Shown here piece by piece: positions 35,766 through 44,082 of a stretch of 64,000 nucleotides of DNA; within the stretch, counting starts at the first letter, position 1, and every line of letters begins with the position of its first letter. The position numbers and the translations under genes were made by a program. Below the pieces are notes generated by a model. That model was not told where the DNA came from. It searched no databases and saw only the letters and a list, made by a program, of their open reading frames with translations. Location of the stretch: assembly GCF_002257695.2 (NCBI RefSeq), contig NZ_CP155571.1. One strand, given 5' to 3'. This DNA comes from Sporomusa acidovorans. Its GTDB lineage: Bacteria; Bacillota; Negativicutes; Sporomusales; Sporomusaceae.

Positions 35766-36212
35766 TTATATGATACCTTCGAAGCGCAGCATAATTTCAG
35801 CAATTATGGAAGAAAAGAGGAAGGTACCTGTATAAACTGCTAAGGCGACAACGATTATTTTCCAGGACATTTTCTTAAATGCGTCAATGTCCTTGCCGAC
35901 AGCCAGCCCCGCATAAGCTAGGACAGGAGTACAAATTGCGAGAAAATCAATTTTGGCTGTATAGGTAGTGATTAGTTTTGCTACAGGCGAAATAGGCATG
36001 GTTGCAACAAGCGCCACAATAGATACCCAGAAAACCATTGGCAAATTTACAGGGGACAGGCGGGTGATTAATGCACCTGCCAAAGTAATGATCAGCATAA
36101 AACTGTAACCAATTAAAGAATCTATGACAGGAACATGGTAGCCGATGGCATTGCCCGCAGTTGTTAAAATTCCTAATATCGCCAGAGAAATGAACATATT
36201 GGAAATATTCAT
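35766..36212 (-). CDS. Small membrane protein, second component of a DUF3100-type pair
   Basis: This 148-residue protein has about four or five hydrophobic helices and no soluble domain. It starts 2 bp after the DUF3100-like gene, with its ribosome site (GGAGG) inside that gene's end, so the two are co-translated. It looks like the C-terminal half of a transporter whose N-terminal half is the upstream protein. No direct functional motif is seen. Confidence 0.7.
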   Translation of the reverse strand: MNISNMFISLAILGILTTAGNAIGYHVPVIDSLIGYSFMLIITLAGALITRLSPVNLPMVFWVSIVALVATMPISPVAKLITTYTAKIDFLAICTPVLAYAGLAVGKDIDAFKKMSWKIIVVALAVYTGTFLFSSIIAEIMLRFEGII

Positions 36213-36214
36213 GC

Positions 36215-37018
36215 TTACGCCTCCTTCTTTGCTTCTTTTGGACCAAGTATTGGTTTTAAAATGCCATATAGTTTTTCTGTTAACGGCAAAGAAATAAAGA
36301 GAGAAAAATAAATTCCGACAACGGTTGTTAAAAGATTAGCAGCACCGGCAAACATTAAAATTTCGTTGCCTTGGTCAGGAAATACAGCTTTAATAGCTCC
36401 CGAAGCCGCGGCCATCATACTGCCGGAACCGACTCCGGCTCCCATTGCCAGTGCATAAGGATGAAGTATATGTAAAGCTCCTAAATAGCCGGCCAATAGA
36501 CCAAGCCAAACAGCGCCAAATAATGTACCGCATATGTAGATTGACATAACACCACGGCCTTCTGGCGAAGTCAAACCATATTTTTCACTAATAATAGCAA
36601 TGTTAGGTTCCCGGTCAATCGAAAAGGTAGCACCAATCGATTCACGGCCAAGGCCTAGGGCAATGGCAATTGGCAGACCCAAAACGACCGTTCCCAAAAA
36701 GTGCCCAAGCTCCTGAAAAGATAAAGCAAGTCCTGATTGAAGGATTTTTATAATTTGCGGTCCGATGACAGTTCCTAATTTGGTTACCAGCATTAAGGTA
36801 GTAATGCTCAAGACACTGGAGGCAATATCCATATCCTTATCTTTTAATACTCTTAAACGGGGGAGACTAATAATGCCACCAATCACCATGGCATATAGCA
36901 TGGGCAGGAAAAAAAGAATGCCAGGGCCGAGCGGAACTTTCTTCGCACCAATCCACTCACAGACCGCTACCATGATTAGTGCAATTACATGTATGCGCCA
37001 GTTTTTTAAAATGTTCAA
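36215..37018 (-). CDS. DUF3100-like membrane protein
   Basis: This 267-residue protein has about eight hydrophobic segments and a Gly/Ala-rich conserved stretch (YALAMGAGVGSGSMMAAASG) typical of DUF3100. It begins at TTG behind AGGAGG. Such genes are often found next to M20 amidohydrolases, as here on the opposite strand. A role in uptake or export of the hydrolase's substrate or product is likely but unproved. Confidence 0.75.
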   Translation of the reverse strand: MNILKNWRIHVIALIMVAVCEWIGAKKVPLGPGILFFLPMLYAMVIGGIISLPRLRVLKDKDMDIASSVLSITTLMLVTKLGTVIGPQIIKILQSGLALSFQELGHFLGTVVLGLPIAIALGLGRESIGATFSIDREPNIAIISEKYGLTSPEGRGVMSIYICGTLFGAVWLGLLAGYLGALHILHPYALAMGAGVGSGSMMAAASGAIKAVFPDQGNEILMFAGAANLLTTVVGIYFSLFISLPLTEKLYGILKPILGPKEAKKEA

Positions 37019-37069
37019 GATGTCTAGTCCTCCTATACAAATGTATTTGTATTGAAAATATGGATAGTA

Positions 37070-37100
37070 TTATACCACAAAAAATGTTTTTTTGGTATAA
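37070..37100. promoter_or_regulatory. 31-bp palindrome in the divergent promoter region
   Basis: TTATACCA and TGGTATAA (8 bp each) enclose A6/T6 arms, giving an almost perfect palindrome centred on 37085, between the divergent DUF3100-type and M20 genes. It overlaps likely -10 sequences and is a good operator candidate for both units. Confidence 0.6.
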
Positions 37101-37136
37101 TTATAAAATGTCAAACTTTTAATAAGGAGCATTTAT

Positions 37137-38450
37137 ATGGATAGTAAATTATTAAAGGAAAGAGTTTTGCAGGCTATTGATGAACAGCGAGAAAGTATTA
37201 TCAAGCTAACACGTGAAATAGAAAAGCATCCTGAACTTGGCTATAAGGAAGCAAAAACGGCAGCGCTTGTCAAACAGCTGTTTAGCGATATTGGGCTATC
37301 CTACTCTGATAATTTAGCTGTTACCGGTGTAAAAGCTAAATTAAAAGAGACAGGTATGGGACCCAATATTGCTATTTTAGGAGAAATGGATGCCGTTATT
37401 TGTCCGGATAGTTCTTGTGCTGATCCTTTAACCGGCGCGTCACACGCCTGTGGTCATCACTTGCAACTGGGAGCTATGCTTGGTGCGGCTATGGGGTTAA
37501 CGCTAGGCAATGTTAGTGAGCATTTGGACGGCAATGTTAGTTTTATGGCTGTCCCGGCGGAAGAATATGTTGAAATAGCCTATCGCTTAAAACTAAGAGA
37601 AGAGGGGAAAATCCATTATTTAGGCGGAAAGCAGGAATTGATTTATCGCGGTGTATTTGATGATGTAGATATGGCTATGATGATTCATTCGGCTAAAAAC
37701 ACACCGGAACCTACCGTGTTTATTGGTGAATCCAGTAACGGTTTTATTGCTAAGACCATTCACTATGTTGGCAAGGAAGCTCATGCAGCCGAAGCTCCCG
37801 AAGAGGGAATTAATGCTCTGAATGCGGCTATGCTGGGACTTATGGGAATTCATACTTTAAGGGAGACTTTTCCTGACAGCGATATTGTGCGGGTGCATCC
37901 AATCATCACTAAAGGGGGAGACTTGGTTAACAGCGTTCCTGCCGATGTGCGGTTAGAGACTTACGTTAGAGCAAAAACTATGGCATCTATCGAAGCTACG
38001 CATGTAAAAGTGGATAGGGCGCTGATAGCTGGTGGCCAAGCAATTGGTGCTAAATGCAAAATTCAGAGCCTGCCGGGATATTTGCCGCTGGCTTGCTCTA
38101 GCGATTTTAATGAAATGTTTGTAAAAAATTCTCGCCAGTTCTTGTCTGAATCTAGTATAAAAAACAGCGGGCACTTTGGTGCTTCTACCGACATGGGAGA
38201 CGTATCTTGCTTGATGCCGGTTATACATCCCTATATTGGCGGGGTGACAGGGGCCTTGCACACCCGCGAATTTAAAGTGGTTGATTATGATGCGGCTTGT
38301 ATTCTTCCCGCAAAATTAATGGCTATGACAGTGATCGATTTATTAGCCGATCAGGCAGTTAACGCTAAGAAAATTTTGCGTCAGCACTGTCCCCTAATGC
38401 AAAAAGATGAATACATAAGAAAAATGAATGATTATTTTTCAGGAGTATAA
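37137..38450 (+). CDS. M20-family amidohydrolase (AbgB/aminoacylase-like)
   Basis: This 437-residue metallopeptidase-fold hydrolase carries GEMDAV, GASHACGHH and AVPAEEYVE motifs that supply metal ligands, an ESSNGFIAKTIHYVGKEAHAAEAPEEG dimerisation region (described here in part), and GHFGASTDMGDVS near the C-terminus. The family hydrolyses N-acyl or peptide amide bonds such as p-aminobenzoyl-glutamate. Divergence from the membrane pair suggests joint uptake and hydrolysis of an amide. Confidence 0.85.
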   Translation: MDSKLLKERVLQAIDEQRESIIKLTREIEKHPELGYKEAKTAALVKQLFSDIGLSYSDNLAVTGVKAKLKETGMGPNIAILGEMDAVICPDSSCADPLTGASHACGHHLQLGAMLGAAMGLTLGNVSEHLDGNVSFMAVPAEEYVEIAYRLKLREEGKIHYLGGKQELIYRGVFDDVDMAMMIHSAKNTPEPTVFIGESSNGFIAKTIHYVGKEAHAAEAPEEGINALNAAMLGLMGIHTLRETFPDSDIVRVHPIITKGGDLVNSVPADVRLETYVRAKTMASIEATHVKVDRALIAGGQAIGAKCKIQSLPGYLPLACSSDFNEMFVKNSRQFLSESSIKNSGHFGASTDMGDVSCLMPVIHPYIGGVTGALHTREFKVVDYDAACILPAKLMAMTVIDLLADQAVNAKKILRQHCPLMQKDEYIRKMNDYFSGV

Positions 38451-38563
38451 CAAGTGGCTGCTCCGGTTACTTTGCTGCAATCTGCTCAAGATAAACAGTT
38501 GAAACAAGGTGACGATTCTCCTGTTTCCTGTTGTAAAAAAGATGCAAAAATAGAATTGGGTTG

Positions 38564-38646
38564 ATTTATCCTCTTGCACGGATTTCCTTCATCATGAAAA
38601 ACGCCTAAAGCAGCCGGAACCTTGTCGGTTAAGCTGCTTTAGGCGT
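38564..38646. repeat. Convergent-gene repeat, copy 3
   Basis: CTCTTGCACGGATTTCCTTC, ATGAAAAACGCCTAAAGCAG and GCTGCTTTAGGCGTTAACTT match copy 1 closely. It sits between the M20 gene and the convergent B3/B4-domain gene, the third of three convergent positions. Confidence 0.85.
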
Positions 38647-38705
38647 TAACTTACACAATTCTTCCACCTAGCGATAATATTATATCGCTAATGTGATAAT
38701 TCCTT

Positions 38706-39374
38706 TTAATCACTGAAAATCCGCTCTAGCTCAATTTCAGCATTTGCGCTGACTACTCTGACATAATCGTATATATCCGATAAATGATCTGAAATCTCCT
38801 TTTGGGTAATACCGGGAGGAACATACACAACAAACATTGCTTTTTGTGTATCAGGCATAATTCGAGTACGTAAATCCGGTCCATGAATAACGCTTGAAAT
38901 AATCCCCTCATTGTCATGAATAAACATATCGTCCGGCTTTAGTTGCTGTTCACGACCGTTAATGAGAATATACTTTTCATCACCTTTTGCCGCAGCAAGA
39001 GTTAACGGAGGTTTTAGTGCTTTATAATCATGGCCCGCTGTTAATAAGCAGTTTTTTAGTTCCGCCATAAACATGGCTTCAATAAGACCCGCGACACTCG
39101 GAATGCTCTTACCTTTGAAAACAACTGATTCTAATTGTTGCTTGACGTGATAAGTTTTTTTATATCGTTTATAATAATCACTATAAATCTTGATTGGACT
39201 ATACTCATTTAATTCTATCCGATTTGAGAATCTTGCTGCTAGATTACTGACTAAGGTTTGCTTATGACGATCTAACTCTTCACTTTGTACCGGATTAAGC
39301 ACATTATTTACAATCATAATGCCAACACTCGCTCCGGGATGCGCTTTTTTCCACGCTTCTGTGATTTTTAACAA
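38706..39374 (-). CDS. B3/B4 domain-containing protein (PheT editing-domain-like)
   Basis: About 222 residues resembling stand-alone versions of the B3/B4 editing domain of phenylalanyl-tRNA synthetase (SVAGLIEAMFMAELKNCLLT; YILINGREQQLKPDDMFIHD). Such proteins may clear mischarged tRNA. The TTG at 39374 has AAGGAG nine bases upstream; the in-frame ATG at 39383 touches that site directly and is less likely. The gene stands alone. Confidence 0.7.
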   Translation of the reverse strand: MLKITEAWKKAHPGASVGIMIVNNVLNPVQSEELDRHKQTLVSNLAARFSNRIELNEYSPIKIYSDYYKRYKKTYHVKQQLESVVFKGKSIPSVAGLIEAMFMAELKNCLLTAGHDYKALKPPLTLAAAKGDEKYILINGREQQLKPDDMFIHDNEGIISSVIHGPDLRTRIMPDTQKAMFVVYVPPGITQKEISDHLSDIYDYVRVVSANAEIELERIFSD

Positions 39375-39726
39375 AATGAACATCTCCTTGAAATATAGAT
39401 ATGAATACGGTGTCAAGCATGATTGTTATCATCGTATCATAATAAATGAATGGATTATAGGGCCAATTTGAAGCGATTTTTAAAAGGCCAGTTGTGGGGC
39501 AAGGGACATGTCCCACAACTGATCTGGTTGATCTTTTCCGGCTCGCCCGGGCTAAGAAGAGACAACTGATCCAGAAGATCTAGAATAGCTAAACCATTCA
39601 TCTCAGAAATAAAGGTGGAGATTACTAACTAAAAATTTGGAGTGTCACTTGGACTGCAATATTCATATTATGTAATAGCCAGAAGTTTTGTTAAAGCTGG
39701 CAATTTAAAAGAAGGAATGAAGTATA
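39375..39726. other. Spacer before the Cys-rich repeat gene
   Basis: Contains one strong hairpin, CAGTTGTGGG...CCCACAACTG (39489-39521), without a T-run. No gene is recognised. AT-rich sequence follows up to the ribosome site at 39712. Confidence 0.5.
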
Positions 39727-39969
39727 GTGCCAAGTGATGGATGGGATAATCCTGAGATTGAAGAATGGGAAGAAGAAGAATCAGACGATTTTCGTCAATG
39801 TTTTCCCTTTGGTTGCTATCCACGTCGATTCTGTTTTCCGCGTCAATGTTTTCCTAGATTTTGCTTCCCACGGCAATGCTTCCCTAGATTTTGCTTCCCG
39901 CGCCAATGCTTTCCTAGATTTTGTTTTCCACGCCAATGTTTTCCAAGACAATGTTATCCACGTCGATAG
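39727..39969 (+). CDS. Cys-Phe-Pro-Arg pentapeptide-repeat protein
   Basis: This 80-residue protein has an acidic N-terminus (NPEIEEWEEEESDDFRQ) and then about 50 residues built from the CFPRx pentamer, mostly as FCFPRQCFPR units of ten residues (30-bp DNA period). It ends QCYPRR. It begins at GTG behind AAGGA and is followed by a strong terminator, so it is a stand-alone gene. The regular Cys spacing and Arg charge suggest a metal-binding, cross-linked structural or spore-coat-like protein. No family is recognised. Confidence 0.7.
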   Translation: MPSDGWDNPEIEEWEEEESDDFRQCFPFGCYPRRFCFPRQCFPRFCFPRQCFPRFCFPRQCFPRFCFPRQCFPRQCYPRR

Positions 39970-39975
39970 GAAGAA

Positions 39976-40010
39976 AATAGGCCAGTACCTAGTGGACTGG
40001 TCTATTTTTT
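39976..40010 (+). terminator. Terminator of the Cys-rich repeat gene
   Basis: AATAGGCCAGT and ACTGGTCTATT form an 11-bp stem (one wobble) followed by TTTTTT. Confidence 0.88.
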
Positions 40011-40249
40011 GCATTCACTCATAATAAGAAATATGGTCGTATGACTCTTCAAACTTCGAGGAATACCTACGGTTCTTATTAGTCCCTAATTAATGCTAGA
40101 TATTATAATTCGAGGATATAAACCTGCAAAAATTGATGCAGACAGTGCGACAATAGACAGACTGCTTGCTGCTAGGCTATAGATAGAATTACTTCTTACA
40201 AGATATATTGCATAGTTGCAAGCTTAAAATCGATGTTAGGGCTAGAAAA

Positions 40250-40897
40250 AAAACGATAGTTTTGTTATTTGGATTCGTAGTGGCGAAGGTAAGAGTAGAT
40301 AGGAGCACAACGGACCAGAGTGTATATCTGGATAGGGTAAACCCTGCGATTTGTGCGCGGCGCGCCAGGCGAGGTTCCATTTTTCCTGTCAAGTAATATA
40401 GAATTATCTTCAAGCTTATCTTTATGCCAATACCATAAGATAACCGCCAGCAAAGTCACAAGATAAAAGGTAATAAAAAGCATGATCCTAAGACTCCAAA
40501 ATAATAAAGATACAGGCGGTATATAGTCGTCTTGGCCGTACTAGTGAGCGTATGCCCTAGGGGATGCTGCATGAACGAATTGGCGGCTAATATCCAAAAA
40601 GCGGAGATGTTAGCTGAAACTGCTGAAAACATAACCAACAAAGCGGGAGAACTCTGCCCAGTTCATGCCAAATTCAAACTCCTGAACAAGCCCGGTAAGA
40701 ATACCCACGGTATAATTGATTAGGAAAAGTTTACCCCAAAACTTTGCCATCGTTTTAAATTTCTTCCGGCCTGTACAAACATATATAGTTTCCATTAAAG
40801 CAATAAAAATTGATAGTCCCAGAGTAAGCGAAACAAACCAGAAATGATATGTAAGGGTTGAGGCAAATTGCAATCGTGCCAGAAATAATTTATCCAT
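40250..40897 (-). pseudogene. cydA: Decayed cytochrome bd oxidase subunit I (cydA)
   Basis: Three separated parts of CydA are readable in different frames on the minus strand. The N-terminus (LARLQFASTLTYHFWF ... VQEFEFGMNWAEFSRFVG) lies at 40897-40690, the SAFWILAANSFMQHPLG core at about 40640-40560, and a late LLAVILWYWHKDKLEDN segment at about 40470-40390. The gene is under half the normal length and has several deletions and frameshifts, so it is dead. No cydB is adjacent. Loss of the oxygen reductase suits an anaerobic lifestyle. Confidence 0.85.
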
Positions 40898-40936
40898 TCG
40901 AATCCTTTTACTTATGGGCTATGATAGTGGGATTAG

Positions 40937-41020
40937 TAGTAGAGTAACCCTTTTATGTGAGTGCTACTCATCGGGTGCTACATTAGTAGAAAAAAAGTTT
41001 GGGACTTGCGATCTACAAAA
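40937..41020 (-). promoter_or_regulatory. 84-bp leader repeat, copy 1 (upstream of decayed cydA)
   Basis: On the minus strand, an outer stem GTAGCACCC...GGGTTACTCTAC and an inner hairpin TGAGT-AGC-ACTCA can form. A near-identical copy at 44227-44310 precedes a small gene. The C in the inner ACTCA arm is T in copy 2, keeping a G-U pair. It may be a 5' UTR element or promoter region. Confidence 0.55.
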
Positions 41021-41195
41021 CAATAAAGGGCACTCGCGGATTTGACAGAAAAAATTGACCAGGAATAGTTTAGGTAGATGGAGAATAAAAATAATGTAGT
41101 TATTTTCCATATAACAGAATGACGATAAATTGATGCTCGTGATACTCGAAATACTTTGCAGCTTTACTATTAGTAGGTGTATTATATAATAATAT

Positions 41196-41732
41196 ATGAC
41201 ATGTCACAGCGCACTGCGTTTTGTTGGTAATGCCTCAATAATATATGGTTTATTATTAAGGGGGTTGACAGAAATCACGCACAACGATTCCTCGAGCAAT
41301 TATCTTTCGGTACGTGCGATGATCGAACTGATAGCAGTTCAGGATATTTTAGACGATGTTTTAGAGATGCATTTTTCTCAATACGGTTTATCTAAGGCAA
41401 AGTTTAATGCTTTAATTCAATTATATATGACTGGTGGACAAGGACTATCACAATCAGAATTAGGGAAAATGTTGCTTGTTTCCCGAGCTAATATTACTAG
41501 GCTTATTGATCGCTTAGAAAAAGAAGATCTAGTGACTCGCGAGCCAGATCCAAAGGATAAAAGAGTTTTTCAGCTTTATCTTACAGAAAGGGCTACTGCT
41601 CTCATGAATTTTTTCGTTCCCGTTCATAACCAATATATCCTCAAGCTGGTTTCGATACTTAATAATAGCGAAAAGGAACTCTTAATTTCCTTACTAAGTA
41701 AACTTAAAAAGGGATTGGAACTAAACAATTAA
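41196..41732 (+). CDS. MarR-family transcriptional regulator
   Basis: The core, KFNALIQLYMTGGQGLSQSE and LLVSRANITRLIDRLEKEDLVTREPDPKDKRVFQLYLTE (described as residues 65-125), is a typical MarR winged helix with its DxRxxxL-like wing. The frame is open from ATG 41196, but that codon has no ribosome site. A TTG at 41265 directly abuts AAGGGGG, so the true start is uncertain; a product of about 155 residues would be usual. It has no obvious partner gene and may be autoregulated. Confidence 0.8.
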   Translation: MTCHSALRFVGNASIIYGLLLRGLTEITHNDSSSNYLSVRAMIELIAVQDILDDVLEMHFSQYGLSKAKFNALIQLYMTGGQGLSQSELGKMLLVSRANITRLIDRLEKEDLVTREPDPKDKRVFQLYLTERATALMNFFVPVHNQYILKLVSILNNSEKELLISLLSKLKKGLELNN

Positions 41733-41754
41733 AGAATTAATATGATTTAATATA

Positions 41755-41785
41755 AAAGCAGAGACAATTTAGTCCCTGCTTTTTA
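41755..41785 (+). terminator. Terminator of the MarR-family gene
   Basis: AAAGCAGAGAC and GTCCCTGCTTT pair with one mismatch around a 6-nt loop, followed by TTTATT. The following 41786-42049 spacer shows no gene. Confidence 0.8.
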
Positions 41786-42049
41786 TTTAGGAGCTGATAG
41801 CTCAGTAACGTTTTTGTTTGAAGAGGCGAATCGGAAATGCTTTGGTCACATTGTGAATGTCACTGTCTTTTGCCAATTGTCTGCAATTGTATATCCAACC
41901 TAAGGTTTTATGCTACTTCTGACCAGTACCATAGCAAAAGCATGACAAATTGGCAGCCACCGCCTTGACAGTTGCTCTTGGGAAGTTGTTAATATATCGG
42001 GGTCCGGTTGATGCATAATTTATTCTGCCTCGTAAGCTATAATAAATAG

Positions 42050-42454
42050 TTAACAATCAGTAAGGTGCATTGAACCTAGAGTATCTTTCCCCCAAATTTT
42101 TATCATTACCTTACCGTTTTTTCTAAATCCATGGGCAAGTTCACAATGTCTTAATACGGCAAAATTTCTTTCATACTGTATCTTAGATAAATTGAACTTA
42201 CTCATGATTTGCTCAACAGTAACAGGACCCTCGTCCTTAATGTAGTTGTAAATGTTTTTTTGTGTTTCAGTTAACCCGTCAGTTCCGTCTTGTCCGGCCA
42301 ATTTTCGGGACATTTTAGCACCATGTACTGCTGCTACGTCACAAGTCCGAGGGGGTTCTAAATACTCAAGATAGCAGTCTTCACAAAGTATTTGCCCCCG
42401 ATGCATACATTGTTCACCCTCTGGGATTTCATTGTTGCATTTGTTGCAGATCAA
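42050..42454 (-). CDS. Zinc-ribbon winged-helix regulator-like protein
   Basis: This 134-residue protein starts with a double-Cys ribbon (CNKCNNEIPEGEQC ... CEDCYLEYLEPP) and has a C-terminal winged helix (LTETQKNIYNYIKDEGPVTVE, LSKIQYERNFAVLRHCEL). It is probably a small DNA-binding regulator. Two palindromes 20 bp apart lie just upstream (42489-42524), consistent with self-regulation. The sensed signal is unknown; metal or redox sensing through the Cys pairs is possible. Confidence 0.6.
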   Translation of the reverse strand: MICNKCNNEIPEGEQCMHRGQILCEDCYLEYLEPPRTCDVAAVHGAKMSRKLAGQDGTDGLTETQKNIYNYIKDEGPVTVEQIMSKFNLSKIQYERNFAVLRHCELAHGFRKNGKVMIKIWGKDTLGSMHLTDC

Positions 42455-42488
42455 GTTATCAGTCCTTTCCTACTTATCAATTAAATAA

Positions 42489-42524
42489 TGTTAATATGCT
42501 AACAAATATGTTAATGTATTAACA
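42489..42524 (-). promoter_or_regulatory. Tandem operator pair upstream of the zinc-ribbon regulator
   Basis: TGTTAATATGCTAACA (42489) and TGTTAATGTATTAACA (42509) are two TGTTA...TAACA palindromes spaced exactly 20 bp, so they lie on the same face of the helix. They are 35-70 bp upstream of the start. Confidence 0.7.
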
Positions 42525-42623
42525 TTTTATTGTCAATGATTATTTTTTTATTCCGGGAATTATTGTAACATTTCCAAATATTAACTTCATCGGGAGCTGT
42601 AGTAAGCTGTCTTTTATGGGGGT

Positions 42624-42655
42624 TAAAAAAACACGGTTTTAAATGCCGTGCTTTT
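42624..42655 (-). terminator. Terminator of the selenocysteine peroxiredoxin gene
   Basis: On the minus strand GCACGGC...CCGTG forms a short GC stem followed by TTTTTTT (plus-strand A-run at 42624-42630). It is about 75 bp after the peroxiredoxin stop. Confidence 0.7.
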
Positions 42656-42729
42656 TCAATTCTGAGATTAAACTAGGTTTATGATCTATATAGACGTGAA
42701 CAATCCGCCGGCAGGTGGATTTGACTCTA

Positions 42730-43302
42730 CTAGATGGTACCAACTTTTCTAAAATCCCTTTTGATACCCGGTTCACCCGGTTTCCAACCAGCCGGTACTC
42801 CTTCACCAGTTGCCTCACCATACTGAATGCCTTGAAGTGTGCGGATAATCTCCCATACATTTCGGCCCACTTCACGAGGATATAGGGAATAATAACGAAT
42901 TCGTCCGTTAGGATCGATAATAAAGGATGCACGGTAAGCTACGCCCTTGTCTTTATCCAATACGCCGTAGGCACGTGAGATATTGCCGTTACGGTCAGAA
43001 AGGAGCGGGTACATTACTTTCTTAGCGCTAGGCGAGGTTTCAGCAAATACTTTATGAGAATAAACGCTATCAGTGCTGATTGCTATAGCATCTGCATCAA
43101 GTTCACGGATGCAAGGATAAGCAGCGGCAACTGCCGCTAACTCAGTTGGTCAAACAAAGGTAAAATCGCTGGAATAAAAGAAAAGAAGCAGCCAGCAACC
43201 CCGAAAGTCATTTAGGCATACCTCTATTTCTTTTCCACGGTAATATGCGGGAGAACAGAAATCAGGAGCCATCTCCTCGAGCCGGAAACAGGTTTTATCC
43301 AT
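42730..43302 (-). CDS. Selenocysteine-containing peroxiredoxin (UGA at catalytic position)
   Basis: Reading from ATG 43302 (ribosome site GGAGGTG) to the TAG at 42730 gives 190 residues of AhpC/TSA peroxiredoxin if the in-frame TGA at 43152-43150 is decoded. That codon sits exactly at the peroxidatic position: DFTFV-U-PTEL, where Cys-containing relatives have FVCPTE. The frame is otherwise intact on both sides. A hairpin AGCGGC-AGTT-GCCGCT begins 11 nt after the UGA, with its loop 17 nt after it, matching bacterial SECIS geometry. The C-terminal VPAGWKPG lacks the resolving Cys usual there, so it is probably a one-Sec enzyme reducing peroxides with an external thiol. The alternative is a nonsense mutation. 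Confidence 0.88.
43123..43149 (-). promoter_or_regulatory. Bacterial SECIS-like hairpin for the peroxiredoxin UGA codon
   Basis: Immediately 3' of the UGA in the mRNA, a perfect 6-bp stem AGCGGC/GCCGCT closes a four-base loop AGUU containing the G and U typical of bacterial SECIS loops. A U-G wobble extends the base. The stem codes LAAVAAA and keeps the reading frame. Confidence 0.75.
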
Positions 43303-43520
43303 ATTATACACCTCCTACTATTGGCTCAATGTATAATATGTGGTAGATTATGTAACGGTGATTCCAATCTTGGTAAAGGTTGAGTTTAATTTTGACCCAA
43401 ATCTTATAGTAGGTTTTTTTGAACAAATAGCGAATGATGATATATTTAGTGCCGCGGAGACTCGGGTTTACCGATAGAAATAATATAAATTCGTGGGGCA
43501 AATTTAGGAGGTATTTTCAG

Positions 43521-43940
43521 ATGAATGAATATATATTTGCAGGTATAGCAATGGTGTTTTGGGGTATAGCGCCGGTCTGGGGTAAATTAGGATTGTGTGA
43601 GCTCCAACCTCTAGCGGCGCTTACTATACGCAGTATAATTATTACTATAATATTGGTAGTTGTGGTAACTATCAGGGGGCAGTGGGGGCTAGTTGCGGGA
43701 GTATCAGCGAAGAATATCGGATTTATTGGCTTAGAGGGGATTTGCGCCGCACTGTTAGGCCAATTAGCCTACTATTACGCATTGCGATTAGGTGAAGTAA
43801 GTCGTGTGTCTCCCATTGTTTCAGCTTTTCCGCTTGTGGCCCTTATGCTGGGTATATTGATTTTGGGTGAAAAGCTGACAATTTATAAAATAGTTGCCGC
43901 GTTGTTAATCGTCATTGGAATAGTCCTTATGCGATATTAG
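43521..43940 (+). CDS. Single-EamA-domain (half-size DMT) transporter
   Basis: This 139-residue protein starts behind AGGAGG and has about four or five helices with APVWGKLGL and VSRVSPIVSAFPLVALMLGILILGEKLT (residues about 85-115), one EamA repeat. Proteins of this size work as dimers of halves. The longer upstream frame lacks a ribosome site. It is followed by no transport partner. Confidence 0.8.
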   Translation: MNEYIFAGIAMVFWGIAPVWGKLGLCELQPLAALTIRSIIITIILVVVVTIRGQWGLVAGVSAKNIGFIGLEGICAALLGQLAYYYALRLGEVSRVSPIVSAFPLVALMLGILILGEKLTIYKIVAALLIVIGIVLMRY

Positions 43941-44014
43941 CGGATCACGGAAACAAGCTGACGGTTATTGTGAAAGTAAGCTTTCATCAGTTCTGCTGTG
44001 TCAATCATTGTCAT
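43937..44014 (-). CDS. Tiny hypothetical protein (25 aa)
   Basis: On the minus strand, ATG with AGGAGAACA upstream opens a 25-codon frame (MTMIDTAELMKAYFHNNRQL...). It lies downstream of the 39-codon gene and could be the second member of a small operon controlled by leader copy 2. It may also be a remnant. No family is recognised. Confidence 0.3.
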   Translation of the reverse strand: MTMIDTAELMKAYFHNNRQLVSVIR

Positions 44015-44082
44015 GGCTGTTCTCCTGTTTCCTATAACCCTTTTCTCTACATCTACGTGGATGTTAAGTTTTAAGTTAAGTA

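Noticed and set aside
39837..39960. CRISPR-like array of 30-bp units
   Set aside because: The units are contiguous without spacers and encode a regular CFPR peptide repeat in frame.
39734..40024. Alternative reading frame across the CFPR repeat
   Set aside because: It runs through the terminator, has no better ribosome site and gives no regular or family-like protein.
40532..40723. Plus-strand frame across decayed cydA
   Set aside because: It is the antisense shadow of readable CydA segments.
42730..43014. Short peroxiredoxin starting at an internal Met
   Set aside because: It lacks the catalytic half, and the full frame upstream is intact apart from one UGA at the catalytic codon.
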